A DNA stretch of 64,000 bases from Bugula neritina (lineage: Eukaryota; Bryozoa; Gymnolaemata; Cheilostomatida; Bugulidae): contig OZ037765.1 of NCBI GenBank assembly GCA_964035545.1, positions 32,425,004 to 32,489,003 on the forward strand, given 5' to 3'. The translations under genes were made by a program, and so were the position numbers. The notes beneath the pieces are model-generated. The model was given only the letters and a program-made list of their open reading frames with translations, made no database searches and had not been told where the DNA came from. How positions within the stretch are numbered: the first letter of the stretch is position 1; each line of letters opens with the position of its first letter. Shown piece by piece: positions 26,524 to 40,100 of the stretch.

Positions 26524-29105
26524 TACAGAAAGTATTACACATGAAAAAGAATGACTTTGCTTCAAGTTTTCAAAGAACTTTTTGATATAACTTGTTTTAT
26601 ATAGGTTTTGTTAGTGTGTGCTTAATGTACTTGTCAAAAAATTACACAAATTTATAAATTGGATGTACTGAATATCTAAAACATTTAATTGTTTTTATCT
26701 AAATAATGAATTTGACCAAAATAAATTTAAAATCATGAATAATGATTTTAGTCTAAATATACAGCTCATGGCATCATCTGCATGCATTGACAAAAGCAAT
26801 TAGTTACTTAAATGCTAGCAATGCAAGCGAGTATGTGTGAATCAGTCATTTGAGTTATAATGTACTAATGCAGTAATGTGTTATTCTGGAAATTTGCTTC
26901 AATTATTTTGATAAATGACTTTGCAAATCAAATACTGTTCCAAGAAGTATTATATATCTTCAAAGTACCAAACTCTTTACATCTTTCGTAATCAATAATC
27001 ATGAATGCAACTTTAATTAAACATTTACAATAAGAAAATCTGATTTGTTTATCAAATAAAAGCTTAGTAAAATCTTTCATTTCCGTAGCATAGATTTTGA
27101 AGTTGTATGCTATATGAATCTTTATAGGAACTGTGAAAAACTTTTATTGGAGTTGGTGTACAAAATTGACAGAAAATTCCTTTATTATTGCCCGACATAG
27201 CATTCATGGACATAGCTTGAATATTATAAATACATTGGGACTATTGGAGAAGTAAATTTTCATTTGCAGTAACATTTTATTATCTACAATAACACACCCA
27301 CACACACACACACGCACACACACACAACCATTCATAGGAATATGTTACATAACATGATTTGCATTTATAGACTAAACATATAATTTTACTAAAAGATTGC
27401 ACCTACTCTAATATAAACTTCAACAGGCCACTTTCAGTTAGCGAAAGTTGATAATAATTGATAAGTGCTTTAAAAGACTTTGTGTGACTTTAGTTGCTAT
27501 AATTATAGTATTAATAACAAATAATACCAGTATTACTCTAGTAACTGCGATGTACCATTCATTTACTGCTACAGCCTTAAAATAAAAATTTAGCATGCAA
27601 CAATGCTAATACCAGAAAGACTATATAGGGTTGATAGTGGGGCGAAAGACAACTCCCACTTTAAAAAAGCTGAACATAGTATATAACCAATGAGAACTGA
27701 CAGTCATGTAGGCTTGCAGATTATTACAAGTTTGGACCTGAAAGTCAACGGAACCATACGAACTAGCTCAAAATAATTCCCTTGCAAAAAACCCAAATAT
27801 AATATGTATTTATTCCACCTTGTTAGTTAGTTATAGTTATTGTTATTTTATGTTTGTATTTGTTGCTAACCATGAAGTAACATAATAGCGGATTAGCAGA
27901 AAACTACGGAACTCAAAAACAAATAAGCTGTTTAAAGCTACTGATAATTATTACTTTGAAATCCTGTATACTGAAGCTATATTCTACACTATAATTTAGT
28001 CAGTTAAGTCTTCCCAAGAAATGAGTAAGAATGACTCACTGACGAAACTTAAGATATATTATTACTATTACCTTATGTTACAGTCAGAAAAAGACTTATT
28101 TATTAATTTGTTTAATTTACACCAATATTCACATGTTTTATGCAATGACACGCCCACACAAAGGGAGTGTCAGATTTGAAATGACTACATTAACTATACA
28201 ATCTTTAAGCCGTGATGAATTTTTAATCAGTCAACAGCTAGAGATGGTTGCTTGAATTATTTGAAAAAAGAAAGCAGCTGTAATACAAGGCTCCATATTT
28301 GGTCTCAGAGCTACAATTATGTTTCTGACAAGCAGTACATGAGTGAATAGTGTTCTATCCAGTAATATTTATTCTTAAATAAAACAGAGAAATTTTGATT
28401 TATCATGCCGATGTTTAATTTAGCGAGATATCTGTATTGTAAAATTCATTGTTGAACATCAGCATAATAATCAATAAGTACCTTTTACAACATGCACAGG
28501 CGGGTTTCTAAAGTTCTAATAATAGCTCCATGGCAAACATTTTACTATTAATCAATTTTTTTATGGTTGAATCCTGTATTTTAAAAAATTGAGAAATTTT
28601 TTTATGCAAATCAGTTGGGATGTAAATATTATTGTATGCTGGTGTTTTAATGTTGTCAGGATGCTATTGTTATCATATAACTAAATAAATATTTGCTGTT
28701 AGAATAAATGCTGAGAGTTTCAAACACAGATTCAATAAAGCGATACTTTGATAAATTGTAGAACTGGATGACTTATCGGGAGGTCATCTTATACAAGCTT
28801 GTCCTATTAAATCTTTGGTAAGTTCTGTGTATAATGAATAGCTATAACATAAAACATACCTTATAAAATTTAATCTTTGCTGATAAATAAAACTTTAATC
28901 AAAGCAAAATATAGTTAAAAATACTATTTGTCGAAAGTTGGGAAAATTTTAGTTGCAATGGCTTATACAAGATGATTACATTGTTTTAACATACAAATGG
29001 CTATAAAAAATGATTAGTTTTTTAACTGTATAGATTACATATTATCTAAACTGATATTTACAGTAGTTGATTTAAAATTTGAGCTCATGTGATACTTTCA
29101 CCGAT
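26524..29105. other. Spacer between copies 2 and 3
   Basis: The first roughly 700 bp are recognisably homologous to the sequence after copy 1 (11395-12150), for example the shared taccaaactcttta and gtaatcaataatcat blocks. A (CA)n tract lies at 27296-27326. The rest shows no exon, and I found no second last exon of the 32-75 / 14304-14347 type here. Confidence 0.5.
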
Positions 29106-32100
29106 ATGATTGTGCTGATCTACTGGCTGATGCTGGTGAGACTGAGTGCTGCCACTAGTTCTACTATAACGGCAGCACATTTTAGACAGCAGTATGTAAA
29201 TTCAGAGCAAGACAAACCTAGTGGAATGAAGTTAATATACACTAAATCTCTGAACAGAGTAGTGAGTATATTCATCTAACATTTGGAATTTATGTTATAA
29301 AAAAATGCTTATAGTACGTTGCTCTTAAAAGTAGTTTTGAGAGAAATGCAAATTAACTGCTTTCTATGTTTTAATTTTTGGAAGTAAAAATTAAAAACAA
29401 ATTAAATAGTTACTGCATGGGTATATAAAGGCATTTGAAAGCAAGTCTAAAATGTTTGTCAGCAACAAGTTGTATTTTTGCATATTTATGTATGCAACTT
29501 ATTTTATTGTTGAAAAGTTTAAAATTTATTTCTTTTACATAAATTGTATAAGTTTTGATAAATTACAAAGGCCACATAATTATTCCACAACAAGGAAAGT
29601 TTAGAAGCATTCTGCTTAGCTGTTAATAATTATACAATAACTTATTGCAGTTTTATTTCCCTGCAATAAAAAAAAATCCCTAAGTTGGGTGAATAAGTAA
29701 TCAAAATTTCTTAGCTTTTTATAAATATGGTGCATTTCTTCTCTAATTAAAATTGTTGCCACTGACCAGTACAACTGCACTGGAACTGGTGAAATATGTG
29801 AGAAAATCTAAATAACATTACGATTTCGAATTATGAGCTAAAGAATTATATCTAGTCATCAAAACTAAAAGAAATATATGTTTAAACATATTCATTATAT
29901 TGCTTAATTGTTTTTAGTGATGTTTTTCTATTACAGTTGTTACTATAACAAACATATGCACTGTTATTTGAAATAATATGGGTATTTCCTAAACCTAAAA
30001 CATAGGTATTTCCGAGACTATGTTAAAATGCTTATGAAATGTTGAGTTATATAGCTTCTAGATCTTATATATAGCGATCAATAATTGGTTTAGGTCTTTA
30101 GGAATATAATTACAGGTTGAATGCGCTGCAGAATGTGTTAATAACAGAGCCTGTCAGGTAGCAGTGTATGACAACTCCAAATGTAGTCTGAATTCAATAA
30201 CTACCGTAGCGTATAAGCTACCAAGCAACATGGGATTGGGTTCCACACACAACTCAAGAAATACAGTACTGCTGTGGAAATGTGAGTAGATTGAACTTGT
30301 TATAAGTGTGGGTAAAAATTTCAAATAATTTTTAAGTTGCTGCTATTTTGACACCTTTGCAAATCAGCTGCAATTTGATATGATCAAGCTGCAACAGAAA
30401 ACTTTTAAAAATCATTACTCTAATTATAGCATTACTTTAACATAGCTTTTTTTGACTAAATATTATATAATTGAGCTTTTTTAAGTTTTTATGAAAATTG
30501 ATTTAGATATGTTTGGTTCAACTATTAAATATCTTTGAGTGAAGACTAGCCAGTTTACAACAACATGCTGTTTAATAATCTACTACAGATCCGAGATGCA
30601 CTGAGTTGGAGGATGCCAGAGTTATACTGAATGTCTTCATAACTGATGGAAGGAAAAATAGTCCTAGTAGTAAGACAGTAGGTAATATAAATGATGACAT
30701 GAGCTGTTACCAGATGTGTTCTACACAGTATGGAGTAAACTGTGAATATGTGAGGTGAGACATCAGCTTATTATAATGACGTAATGGAAAGACCATCACG
30801 TTTAAAAAAAACTCACACAAGTTTATAGTCACTATCCCTGTGAGAAACCCCTGGTGGAAAAGGTTTTTGTTAAAGTACGGGCTAAGGACTTATTTAAATG
30901 AGGCACAGGAACAATTTTGACTGGATGCTCTTCCTAACATCACCTTTGTCCGGGCTCGAACCCATGACCTTCGTGCTTACTAGGCAACCGATCTAACCCC
31001 TATAGGCCCCTAGACAACGGCTGTTGCGATGAAAAAATGGTCATATTTTGCATTGTAGTTCCAAGCACGATATTATAGTATGTTTGCATGTTTAGAGCAA
31101 CATTAGAGACTTTTTTCTATGAGACATGTTCTTGTAAATGGTGTTTAGGTTATGGGCTAAGAGCCGTGACTCTCACCATACTGACAACATGAATTAAGGG
31201 CTAATGCATGTCATGGCACAGGATTAACCAATGACACCTGTACCTGTGTTGTTATGCTATTAATCTGACGACTAAACACCGCTACTTTTTACTTCAAGCA
31301 GAAGTTTATATATACTTTAGCTTAATTATGTGAACAGAACCATTTAATTTTTAAATTCTCATCATAGAGCTTCCTGCAGATGTAATGTATTTACAGTTAC
31401 AATCCAGAAACTAGGACTTGTGTAATAAGTTCAGAGAGCTTCTATTCTACTTGGACAGGAAGTAAAAAGGTTCATGGTGCCGTTTCCTGTTACAGACATC
31501 ATGCAGGTAAAAAAGGATTCTTTACACATGATGATGTCAACTTTGTATCTTCAAACAAAATGTTTTCTTTTAATTTGGTTGTAGTCTAACTTGATGCAAT
31601 CACAAAAGCAATGCGGCTGAAATAATTCGTAAATTTGCAATTTAACTTGCCGATGTCAAGCTTTGCTTTATGCTTGAACATATATATAAAGTATTACATG
31701 CGAAATATTTGTAATGCGATAACATAAGTTCAAAATGATATTTACTCCAATTTTATTGCTCAACTTTAAAATCATCTAAAGCTGCGGCCCAACATAATAG
31801 CAACGTTGAAAATGATTAAGTTTAAGTAACTATCTATTAATAGTTTATGTAAGTGACTAAAAACAACTTATCATATAAGACAAGAGGAAGAAACCTCAGA
31901 GTGCTTTCGGATTGAGTAAGTAGAATTATTTGGATAGATACATCAACTATGTCCACTCCAGTCATGTATATTCATAAAGTAATAGAGAGTCCATTGTAGC
32001 CAATTTCTCTACAAATGCAGAGGTTGCGCAAGTGATGGGTCACATGACATATTATAAAAGCTGAAAATGTAGACTACAGAGCCTCTTACTTGTATAAAAA

Positions 32101-34220
32101 ATGTCAATAAACTCCTACAAGAAACTTTAACTAAAGCATAGTTTACTCTATTTACTATATTATAGGCTATAACTAATGATCCAATATTATTGGATTATAT
32201 AACTAAACGCCCTCAATATATCTGGTTATTGCGGTTTCTGCCAAAGATAAATTTAAAGATTATATCTATAATCATGCAGCCCCAAAAAAGTGGTTTTAGG
32301 GATATGATTACATTCTTTGAAAAATAAATTGTTATGATGAGTATGTACCAATTTAAGTATAAGGTGAGCACTCAATGTGAATAGGGAAAGGTTGAAATTG
32401 TAAACCTTTGCATTATGACAAGACAAAAAGTTACTTTCAAATTGAGAGTTAGAAAACTGATCAAAAACTTCTTTACTAAAATCGCTAATAAGCCAGTTTA
32501 AATTTGTGAACATGTTACCAAACTAACCCAGAGATTTTGACAAGTGCAACTAGAGTAGAAACTGAAATAAGTAGACTAATGCTAGCTTATGTTCACTAGA
32601 GACATGCTGATAAGATTATACATACCATGCATGTTTATGCAGTCCATTGCTTGTTACTGTTCAACAGATGAATGGAAGATAGTCTACAGGAGACCAAAGT
32701 ATACTTCTTCTGGTTACACTAATGAGGTGACTGGGCCATGGTTTGACAACTCCTACTATCATGAGGAAATCTTGACATATGAAAATGTTGCGCCCACTAG
32801 TATCAGTGTGCGTATACTGAAGAGTGAACTGGCGGGGTTGTGGGAACATATGGACATCTTTCAGGTCAGATGCAGATATAAACTATCAGTGTAACTGGTT
32901 AAAAAATCTTATTAAATCAAATTATTCTGACCACTGCACCTGCTTGTATTGGAAAGCGGTTGTTTCCTACCTCCTACAGGTGAGAGTGAGTCTCTATAAA
33001 TCAGGAGCAGAAGTGAAATATTTACTATTTAATGGAGTAAACACAGACATAGAGACGTGGTACACTTTCTCTCTTTTGATTGACTCATCTTGGAGTGACT
33101 TGCACTCCAATTCTACTCAGCCATTGGCTCTAGGATGGTGGTGGGCGCCTATGTATGTAAACTAATTACTTTCTATTATATAGTGTTTATTTATTTACTA
33201 AAAAACTGCAAAAACAAAATTGAAATTGATCAGTGAAACTGGTTCTAACAAAGTTATCTAAGTAGTTATACTGGCAGCAGTGCTTTGATATTTTTTTACA
33301 AATTACTAATAACTTTCACTTAATAAACTGTTTTATTTTGTTAACATTTTTACAAAGCTTTTTTAGCTTTCTAAAAACATACAATACTTTTTCACAATAT
33401 TTTAAAAACTTTTAAAATGTTTCTATTTCATACGGCTAAATTATTGCTTCAGATATTTGCCGAGTACAGCTAGAGGCATGTACGCTGCCAAGAGTCACAA
33501 TGGTTGTGGTGCAGACGTGATTTGGATGAATTTGGTACAGAACAAAGTGGATACTCACTGTGAATATGAAAGCAGTATTGCAGCCTTCCAAATTCCCACG
33601 TTATACTATGCCCCTGGGGACACAGCCTCTGGAGATTCGGAACGTAAGCATAAAATTATTACTTAAACTTTAAAGGCCTGGCTCGTGTGACGGTTTTCGT
33701 GAGTTATCCTCTTGTTATGACCAGCCGCACACTCGTCGCACGAAACACATTTTAAATAGTCCGTGAATGAGTCTTGCACAAGATACAAACAGCAGAAAAT
33801 TGCCAAACAGAGAAACGAGGTAGAGATGAAACCGTTACTGTTGCTCAAATTCTATTAACAAATCAAATGGTGCTTATCATTAATTGTGATTTTTCGTCCA
33901 TCGTCTTTGTTGTATACATCCAACGAAGATGATTTCGTTTAAATTCCCTCAAATTTTTTCGTACGATTGTGTTTACATATCAAATAGACGATTACGTGTA
34001 ATTCTCATGAGCTTGAGGCCAGGCCTTTAAAAAGTGACTATAATTCAGTTTATAGAGCTCATTTAACAGAAAATAGTTAAACAATAAAATATTTAAAACA
34101 TCTAGTTAAACATGTTGTTCATAGTCCACATGCACTGGATAAACATATCACATTGTAAGGGTTGTATACTTTGCAGTGCATGAAGCAGACTGCATGATGA
34201 TATCAGTTTCCTTCCTTTAG
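29106..34220 (+). CDS. Tandem copy 3: diverged secreted PAN/apple-like plus SSW-domain protein, 399 aa, 8 coding exons
   Basis: Coding exons: 29106-29261, 30116-30281, 30589-30754, 31397-31506, 32668-32864, 32980-33152, 33453-33643, 34177-34220. The sum is 1200 nt with no stop. The ATG at 29106 starts a different signal peptide (MIVLIYWLMLVRLSAATSS). Exons 1, 2 and 7 and the second half of exon 5 differ strongly from copies 1 and 2. Exon 3, exon 4, the first half of exon 5 and the first two thirds of exon 6 are almost the same as in the other copies. Cys positions of both PAN-like modules and the C-terminal marks (FNGVNTDIETWYTFSLL, SSWSDL, GCGADVIWMNLVQNK, LYYAPGD) are kept. The protein ends in LHEADCMMISVSFL. 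AATAAA is at 34480-34485. It is the most compact copy (5.1 kb). Confidence 0.8.
30804..31025 (-). repeat. tRNA-derived SINE, family A, in copy 3 intron 3
   Basis: The copy shares the aactcacacaagtttatag tail, the gaggcacaggaacaatttt body and the gggctcgaacccatgacctt / cccctagacaacggctgtt tRNA-like head (minus strand). The head contains a short internal duplication of 'cccctag'. Confidence 0.8.
33674..34026. mobile_element. MITE with TTAA target site (piggyBac/Kolobok type), 353 bp, in copy 3 intron 7
   Basis: The ends aggcctggctc and gaggccaggcct are inverted repeats (about 9 perfect bases, then imperfect), flanked on both sides by TTAA (33670-33673 and 34027-34030). The interior is non-coding and less AT-rich than its surroundings. 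It starts only about 30 bp after the exon 7 donor. The TTAA duplication is the mark of piggyBac and Kolobok families, but no transposase is present to decide between them. Confidence 0.7.
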
Positions 34221-34678
34221 TAAACAAGAACACAAGAGTCTGTGTTATAGAACTGTATCAACAACCCACTAACCATTGCTATGAAGATTTACACAAACAT
34301 CATATTGTACAAATTATAAATTTATTCTAAGCTCATGTGATTATAACTTTCAAATATATTCTGTGAAGTGTTAAAACTATCTTGTTTATTATGCTTTTTT
34401 GCAGGTATATGTAATTCTGAAATTTGCTACATTGTTTTTATTATATGTATCTTGTGACTCAGTGATTTTTAAATTATAAAATAAATATGTTGGACTTCAT
34501 AAGATTTAAGTAGGCATTTGCGCCAATCTAAAATACTTTTTCATCAAATAACATTACACAATGGTATACAGTTTAATGCAATTATCAGTTAATTGATGTC
34601 AAATAGAAAATTCCACAAACAGTATAGGTTTTGTAAAGGTTCATGAAAAAGAAAGTAGGCGACTTTAAAAAACTACAG

Positions 34679-34741
34679 AAATGACATTAAATAAAAACTA
34701 TATACTATAATATAGTATGTAGTTCTTATTTAATGTCATTT
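34679..34741. repeat. 63-bp imperfect hairpin
   Basis: Two arms of about 31 nt pair with about two mismatches (aaatgacattaaata ... tatttaatgtcattt). It sits 22 bp before the longer palindrome and could be a foldback element end. Confidence 0.75.
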
Positions 34742-34763
34742 TTGTAATAATAATTAAACAAAA

Positions 34764-34870
34764 TAGTTCATACACATATTTACTTAAGTGTTATCATTTC
34801 CATTTGTATTATTATATTATAATAATACAAATGGAAATGATAACACTTAAGTAAATATGTGTATGAACTA
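34764..34870. repeat. 107-bp perfect palindrome
   Basis: Arms 34764-34816 and 34818-34870 are exact reverse complements over 53 nt with one unpaired base (34817). No gene overlaps it. Confidence 0.95.
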
Positions 34871-37162
34871 CTTTATGTAAACATTATGGATTATGACAGC
34901 ATGTGGATGTCATGAAGCAAAGAACAGCATTATTTCACTGTTGCATCATCTTTGCCTAGTTGTTGCTATTGCTATTTTTATACTGTAAGCTAGCAGCAAA
35001 CCATTACCACAGACTACCCAGCTGCATGCTAATTTTACAACGGAAGCACTACACTGCCAACAAAAATCTCTTTGACACACACCTGCATGGTTTTGCTATG
35101 AGCTATATAATGGTGACTTTATACACCACAATATACACTCAAGAACAGCAAACCTAATAAGTATTATGTTCCAAAACCTTGTGCACAATTTTGAAGTTTG
35201 AACACATTGCTTACAGTATAAAGTTTTTTAGAAAAACTTTTGACTAAAGCTGAAGAATATTTGTAACATTTATGACTTTCAAAATATTTATTATTTGCAA
35301 CCTACAATGTAATATTGAGTTGTGCTCAACATAATATATTTATAATAATATTCTGACCGGCCTCTACTCTCTGGAGTAGCCTATTCTCAAGTCTATCTAT
35401 GACTTATATAACTTATAACGCATCGCCAGGCGATGAGCTAATTTGTATCAGTTGTCTTATCATTGTTACACAATTTTCTACCCAGCATAATAATTATCAC
35501 TGAACTGAAATTATAACTGAAACTATAAAGGTTATAAGTTCAATGACAATTATATTATAATTATACTATAATCTATTATAGAGTTGTCTTTACCACTATG
35601 CTAGGAGTAACGTGACTAGTTAAATTCAGCGTGATCTTTGGTTAAATTTGATAACTTGAATAGCATTTTCACAAATAGTAGGCCAGTCTGGTATCACCAG
35701 ATCCCAACCTTTCACAAGGCGGGTATTTAGATCTTCGGCTAATTATTTCAGTTGTTCTTCAAGTTGTGCACTACATTGTCTTAAACTAAACCTTTGATAA
35801 CTTTTCTTAAAGTTACAGCTCTGCAATACCGTGATCTAGCTTCCTTAAAATGACTATGACCTAAGAATATTATTATCAAATTATTGATGATTTACTAAAT
35901 AATAAGAACATTAACTATAAGCTTTAGTACAACTATGCTCTAACAGTAACTGACTTACTAACTCTAAGAGTAAGAGTAAGTGATTAAATCTATACCCACA
36001 GTCAGTGTTACAGTTACTGTTAGTGTCACTATGCTCAGACTGAGACTATGTCTATACAGTATCAGTATGAGTATACTCATACTGATCTCTATAGTATAAC
36101 TATAACTCTAAGTATAACAATTAACATTAATTATAACATAATGATAATGATAAACTGTATTACTAATAGTATTAGTAACACTATCACAGTATGAGTATCA
36201 GTATGACTATTAGTATTAGTATTAGTATTAGTATAACTATAACATTAACTATAAGTATAGCCTATAAGTATAAGTACTAATAAACTAAAAATTGAACTGT
36301 AAACTTATACTTAAAGGCAGGTATAGCCGTATAGGTTACTCAGGTTAAGTTAGTGAAACTCATTGATATTGATAATGAACTTGAAGGTCAAATTCAATGG
36401 TCGACTGTTTTTTTAAAGCAAAGTCAAAATAAAACAACTACAAGTGAAAAGCTAAAAGTAAAAGTAACTGTAAGACTACTAAGAGAAAAATCAAAGTAAA
36501 ATAAAATTGAAAAACTTGAAAAAATTATATTGAAAATTTATTTTAATTCAGTGCTGTGTCACTGTGACTGTCAGTGTCTGCTACTATTCACTATCACTAT
36601 GACTTTGATTGATGATATAGCTATAAGACTAACTGTAAGTCTATTTCTGTGAGATTGAATATGATATTGATAGTGAATATTTATATGAAATGAGAAGTGA
36701 TGTAGTTATAATATTAATTATTATTAAATTTTAATTATATTTATCAACTTTGAAACTGATGCGATAACTCAATATTAATAAAATTATTATATAAACACTA
36801 AATCTAAGCATTACTCACAGGACAGTATTTTTAGATAATGTTACCGTTGTCCCTGTGCCAGCGCATGGCATTTACCATAACTTCAAGTATATTCGTTAAT
36901 CATGGTATAAGTTAGAGTTAGAGTAATAAATATATTACTATTGGTGTTAGTATTATATTAAATATTAGTACAACTGCAAGAACATATGCGTAAAAATCGA
37001 CCATCATAAACCTCTGAAAGTACAGTTTTCAATTGTCTTAAAACTTTTATTTATAATTTAAATTGTTATACTTATTGTATTTTATCTAATATTTTTTCAT
37101 GTATTTTAATGATCGTTTAATACCATTTTGCTAAAAAAATTTTTCTTAATCAGCCATTAAAT
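34871..37162. other. Gene-poor spacer left of SMN
   Basis: Positions 35625-35772 on the minus strand read as a short open stretch (LAEDLNTRLVKGWDLVIPDW, then PTICENAIQ) with a stop before LAED and one after the end. It looks like a decayed coding fragment, perhaps from a transposon. Positions 35900-36260 and 36540-36700 are low-complexity sequence made of agtatta/agtaact-like words. I see nothing else. Confidence 0.4.
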
Positions 37163-40100
37163 ATGGACGAGGTTTTGGACACTTACGAAGTTGCAGGCAC
37201 GTCTGCTTCTCAAGAAGTGGCAGAGGAAGGCACTCTCGTGTTTCTAAAAAGTGAACAGGTAATATATTTCTTGAAAATAGTATCAGAAAGTGAGCATCAC
37301 TTGAGCAGTTAGGTGTTGTATTGCAGAAATTTTAATAGCCTAAGTTTTTAGTTTTTCTCATCAATTTGGGTTTGGGACACTGGTTGAAATTCTCGAAATA
37401 GCATAGGCCTACTGTTTTTGCTACGCTGTTATCCAGATCACTAGCTTTTCTCAATCTTTTCGTTGCTGCACCTACATTGACTTGAGTTGGCAATGACATA
37501 GGTTTGGTCACTTTTCTCCATTTCCGTGTCGTTTTTATTTACTACTGTCCTTCTATGTTGTGTTCATTACAACTGCGATCGCAGCTTCATTGATCTGTAT
37601 TAAATAGTAGATGAATTTTGCAACTTTAACTTTGAACTAATAGGTGCAGTTATATACCAAAGAATAAAGCCAGTATACCTTAGAGTTTAGAGATAGGCTC
37701 TCCCAAGTTCCATAGTTTATATGTAGTTCTCCAAAAATGTTGAATATTTGTCTTTGCTTAGTTTGTTGTATGTATAGGTACTTTTAACTTTCTTATTGTA
37801 ATGAAGCTTATAGTATCTTTCCGATTGCTGTCTGAGTGGGCAGTCTAGCGCTGCTCATTGTGTTATTTTGTAATATTTTCAGGACACAGACAATGATATA
37901 TGGGACGACACTGCATTAATCAAAGCCTATGATAAAGCTATAAAACAGGTTATGTGATACACATACTGTATCAAAGTGTAATATTATACTGTCACATATC
38001 ATGACATAGTTCTTATATATTCACTGGAGAAGTTAGTTATTTGCTCTAGAGCAGATAGTTGAAGAAGCTGATAGTGTAAATATTAAAGGACACTTCTTTT
38101 ACTGAAAACTGAATTATTGTATAGTAACACGTAACTATAGTAACTACTAACTCGTATAACCTCACTGTGAGCAGTAACTTATTGTTCATTTTACTACCTT
38201 ACTCTTTACTAACACCTACTCTTTACTAACTTACTATTTACTAACACCTACTCTTTACTAACTTACTATTTACTAACACCTACTCTTTACTAACACCTAC
38301 TCTTTACTAACACCTACTCTTTACTAACTTACTCTTTACTAATTTACTCTTTACTAATTTACTATTTACTAACACCTACTCTTTACTAACTTACTCTTTA
38401 CTAACACCTACTCTTTACTAACTTACTCTTTACTAACTTACTCTTTACTAACACCTACTCTTTACTAAGAGCTGCTGTTAAGTTACTTGCTGCTCCGTTT
38501 TCAGGCCCAGCAAGCTAATGCCGAACTTCAGCAACCAAAGTCTAAAAAGAAGAAAGGAAAGAAAAAAGGCAAGAAGAAAGAAGGTGGATGGAAGGTAAAT
38601 CAAATTAAAATCTGGTGCTGTTTCTACGGCATCTTATCAGAGTATAACAAGTTTTTATTTAAGTGCCGTATTATTGTGACTGAGAGTACACAGCATAGTC
38701 TGCTTTTTTATTTGGAAAAGCGCTTTGAAATTACTACTGGGATGAATTCTCATACTCTTTAGTTTGATGTAATAAAGAAGTGATTTTAGCACTCTCTTAT
38801 ACTGAAGGGAGAATCTTGCTATGGATAGTCAGTGGCTCATATGGCATATAAATAATTATGGTTAAAATATGGCATTGGTTCTAGTTGCAGTTATTTATAT
38901 AGCTGACTATATGCATCACCCGTCACACCCTATATATTTGAACAGTGGAACACTGGCAATGAGTGCCAGGCTGTGTACTCAGAAGATGGTCTCATATACG
39001 ACGCAGTAATAACCCGAATGTTACCCAACAGTCGGTGCATTGTCCTGTATACCGACTATGGTAATGAGGAAGAGCAACTCCTGAAAGACCTAATCAGACC
39101 TCAAAGTGTATCACATCAGGTAGGTTACTGGTCAGCAGTTGTGCACTCCATGGCATCTAGTTTTGGATTTCATGTCTGATTATTATATTGTGTAACTGTC
39201 AACTTTTAGAGCAGTAAAAACTTGCTTTGCTAACTTAGATGTTTGATATGTGAATCTAAATGCCACATATTTCCTAAAAGGTGATCGAGTTAACTTAGTT
39301 ATGAGGGAGCAATTGGTTCGACAGCTCATTCATTATGGGAAAATAACTTCTATTTATTCAGTTATGGAATAAAAAGTGATTTAAAATTGTGATATTGCAA
39401 ATACTTCATTAATACAGCAGGGTTTAGTGTTGCGTTAACTCAGCAGCCCCTGTGGTGTAATGGTTTAGCGCGCCTGCTTGCAAGCGGAGGTCTGTGGTTC
39501 GAATCCCAGTAGAGCAATTATTTTACGAAGGTTACAAATATTTGTTAAATAAGAATATAGCATCTGCATGATTAAATCATATAAAACTGTTGAATTTAAA
39601 AGGAGGATAATGTATAAATTAACAGGTAAGATATTTTAGAAATACTCAATGTTGGCATATAAAAACTGAAACATCTAAACCATTACAGATAATTCAGGTC
39701 TGATGCAAATTCTTTTGTAGAAGGCTGAAAGTGTGGCATCTATGTCATCCATACGATCACAGACGTGCAGTGAATGTTCCACATCAACAAACCCTGCAAA
39801 CAATTACATGTCTCCCAGATTTGCCTCCCCTGAAGCACAGTCTAAATCAGCACCACGTTCAACCGTATGTGTATTTAATAATTACGATAGCCTTAGTTGG
39901 GTGTATTACTTGGTTGTTGTGATCAACATTTGTGTAGAGAATGTTATTTCATGATTACACAATAGAGTATAGTTTAATTATTTTAGCTATTCATTAAATG
40001 AAGAAATTCTGCCCACAAACACTAAAGGCTCTGGGTACCTAAAATTATTCATATTAGTCTAAAAACCTGAGGCTTGGTGAATTTAACTCGCAAGACTCTT

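Noticed and set aside
39443-39516. Functional tRNA-Ala(TGC) or tRNA-Cys(GCA)
   Set aside because: The anticodon loop has six bases and the acceptor and T stems pair poorly. A related broken copy exists at 10108, so a SINE or tRNA relic is more likely.
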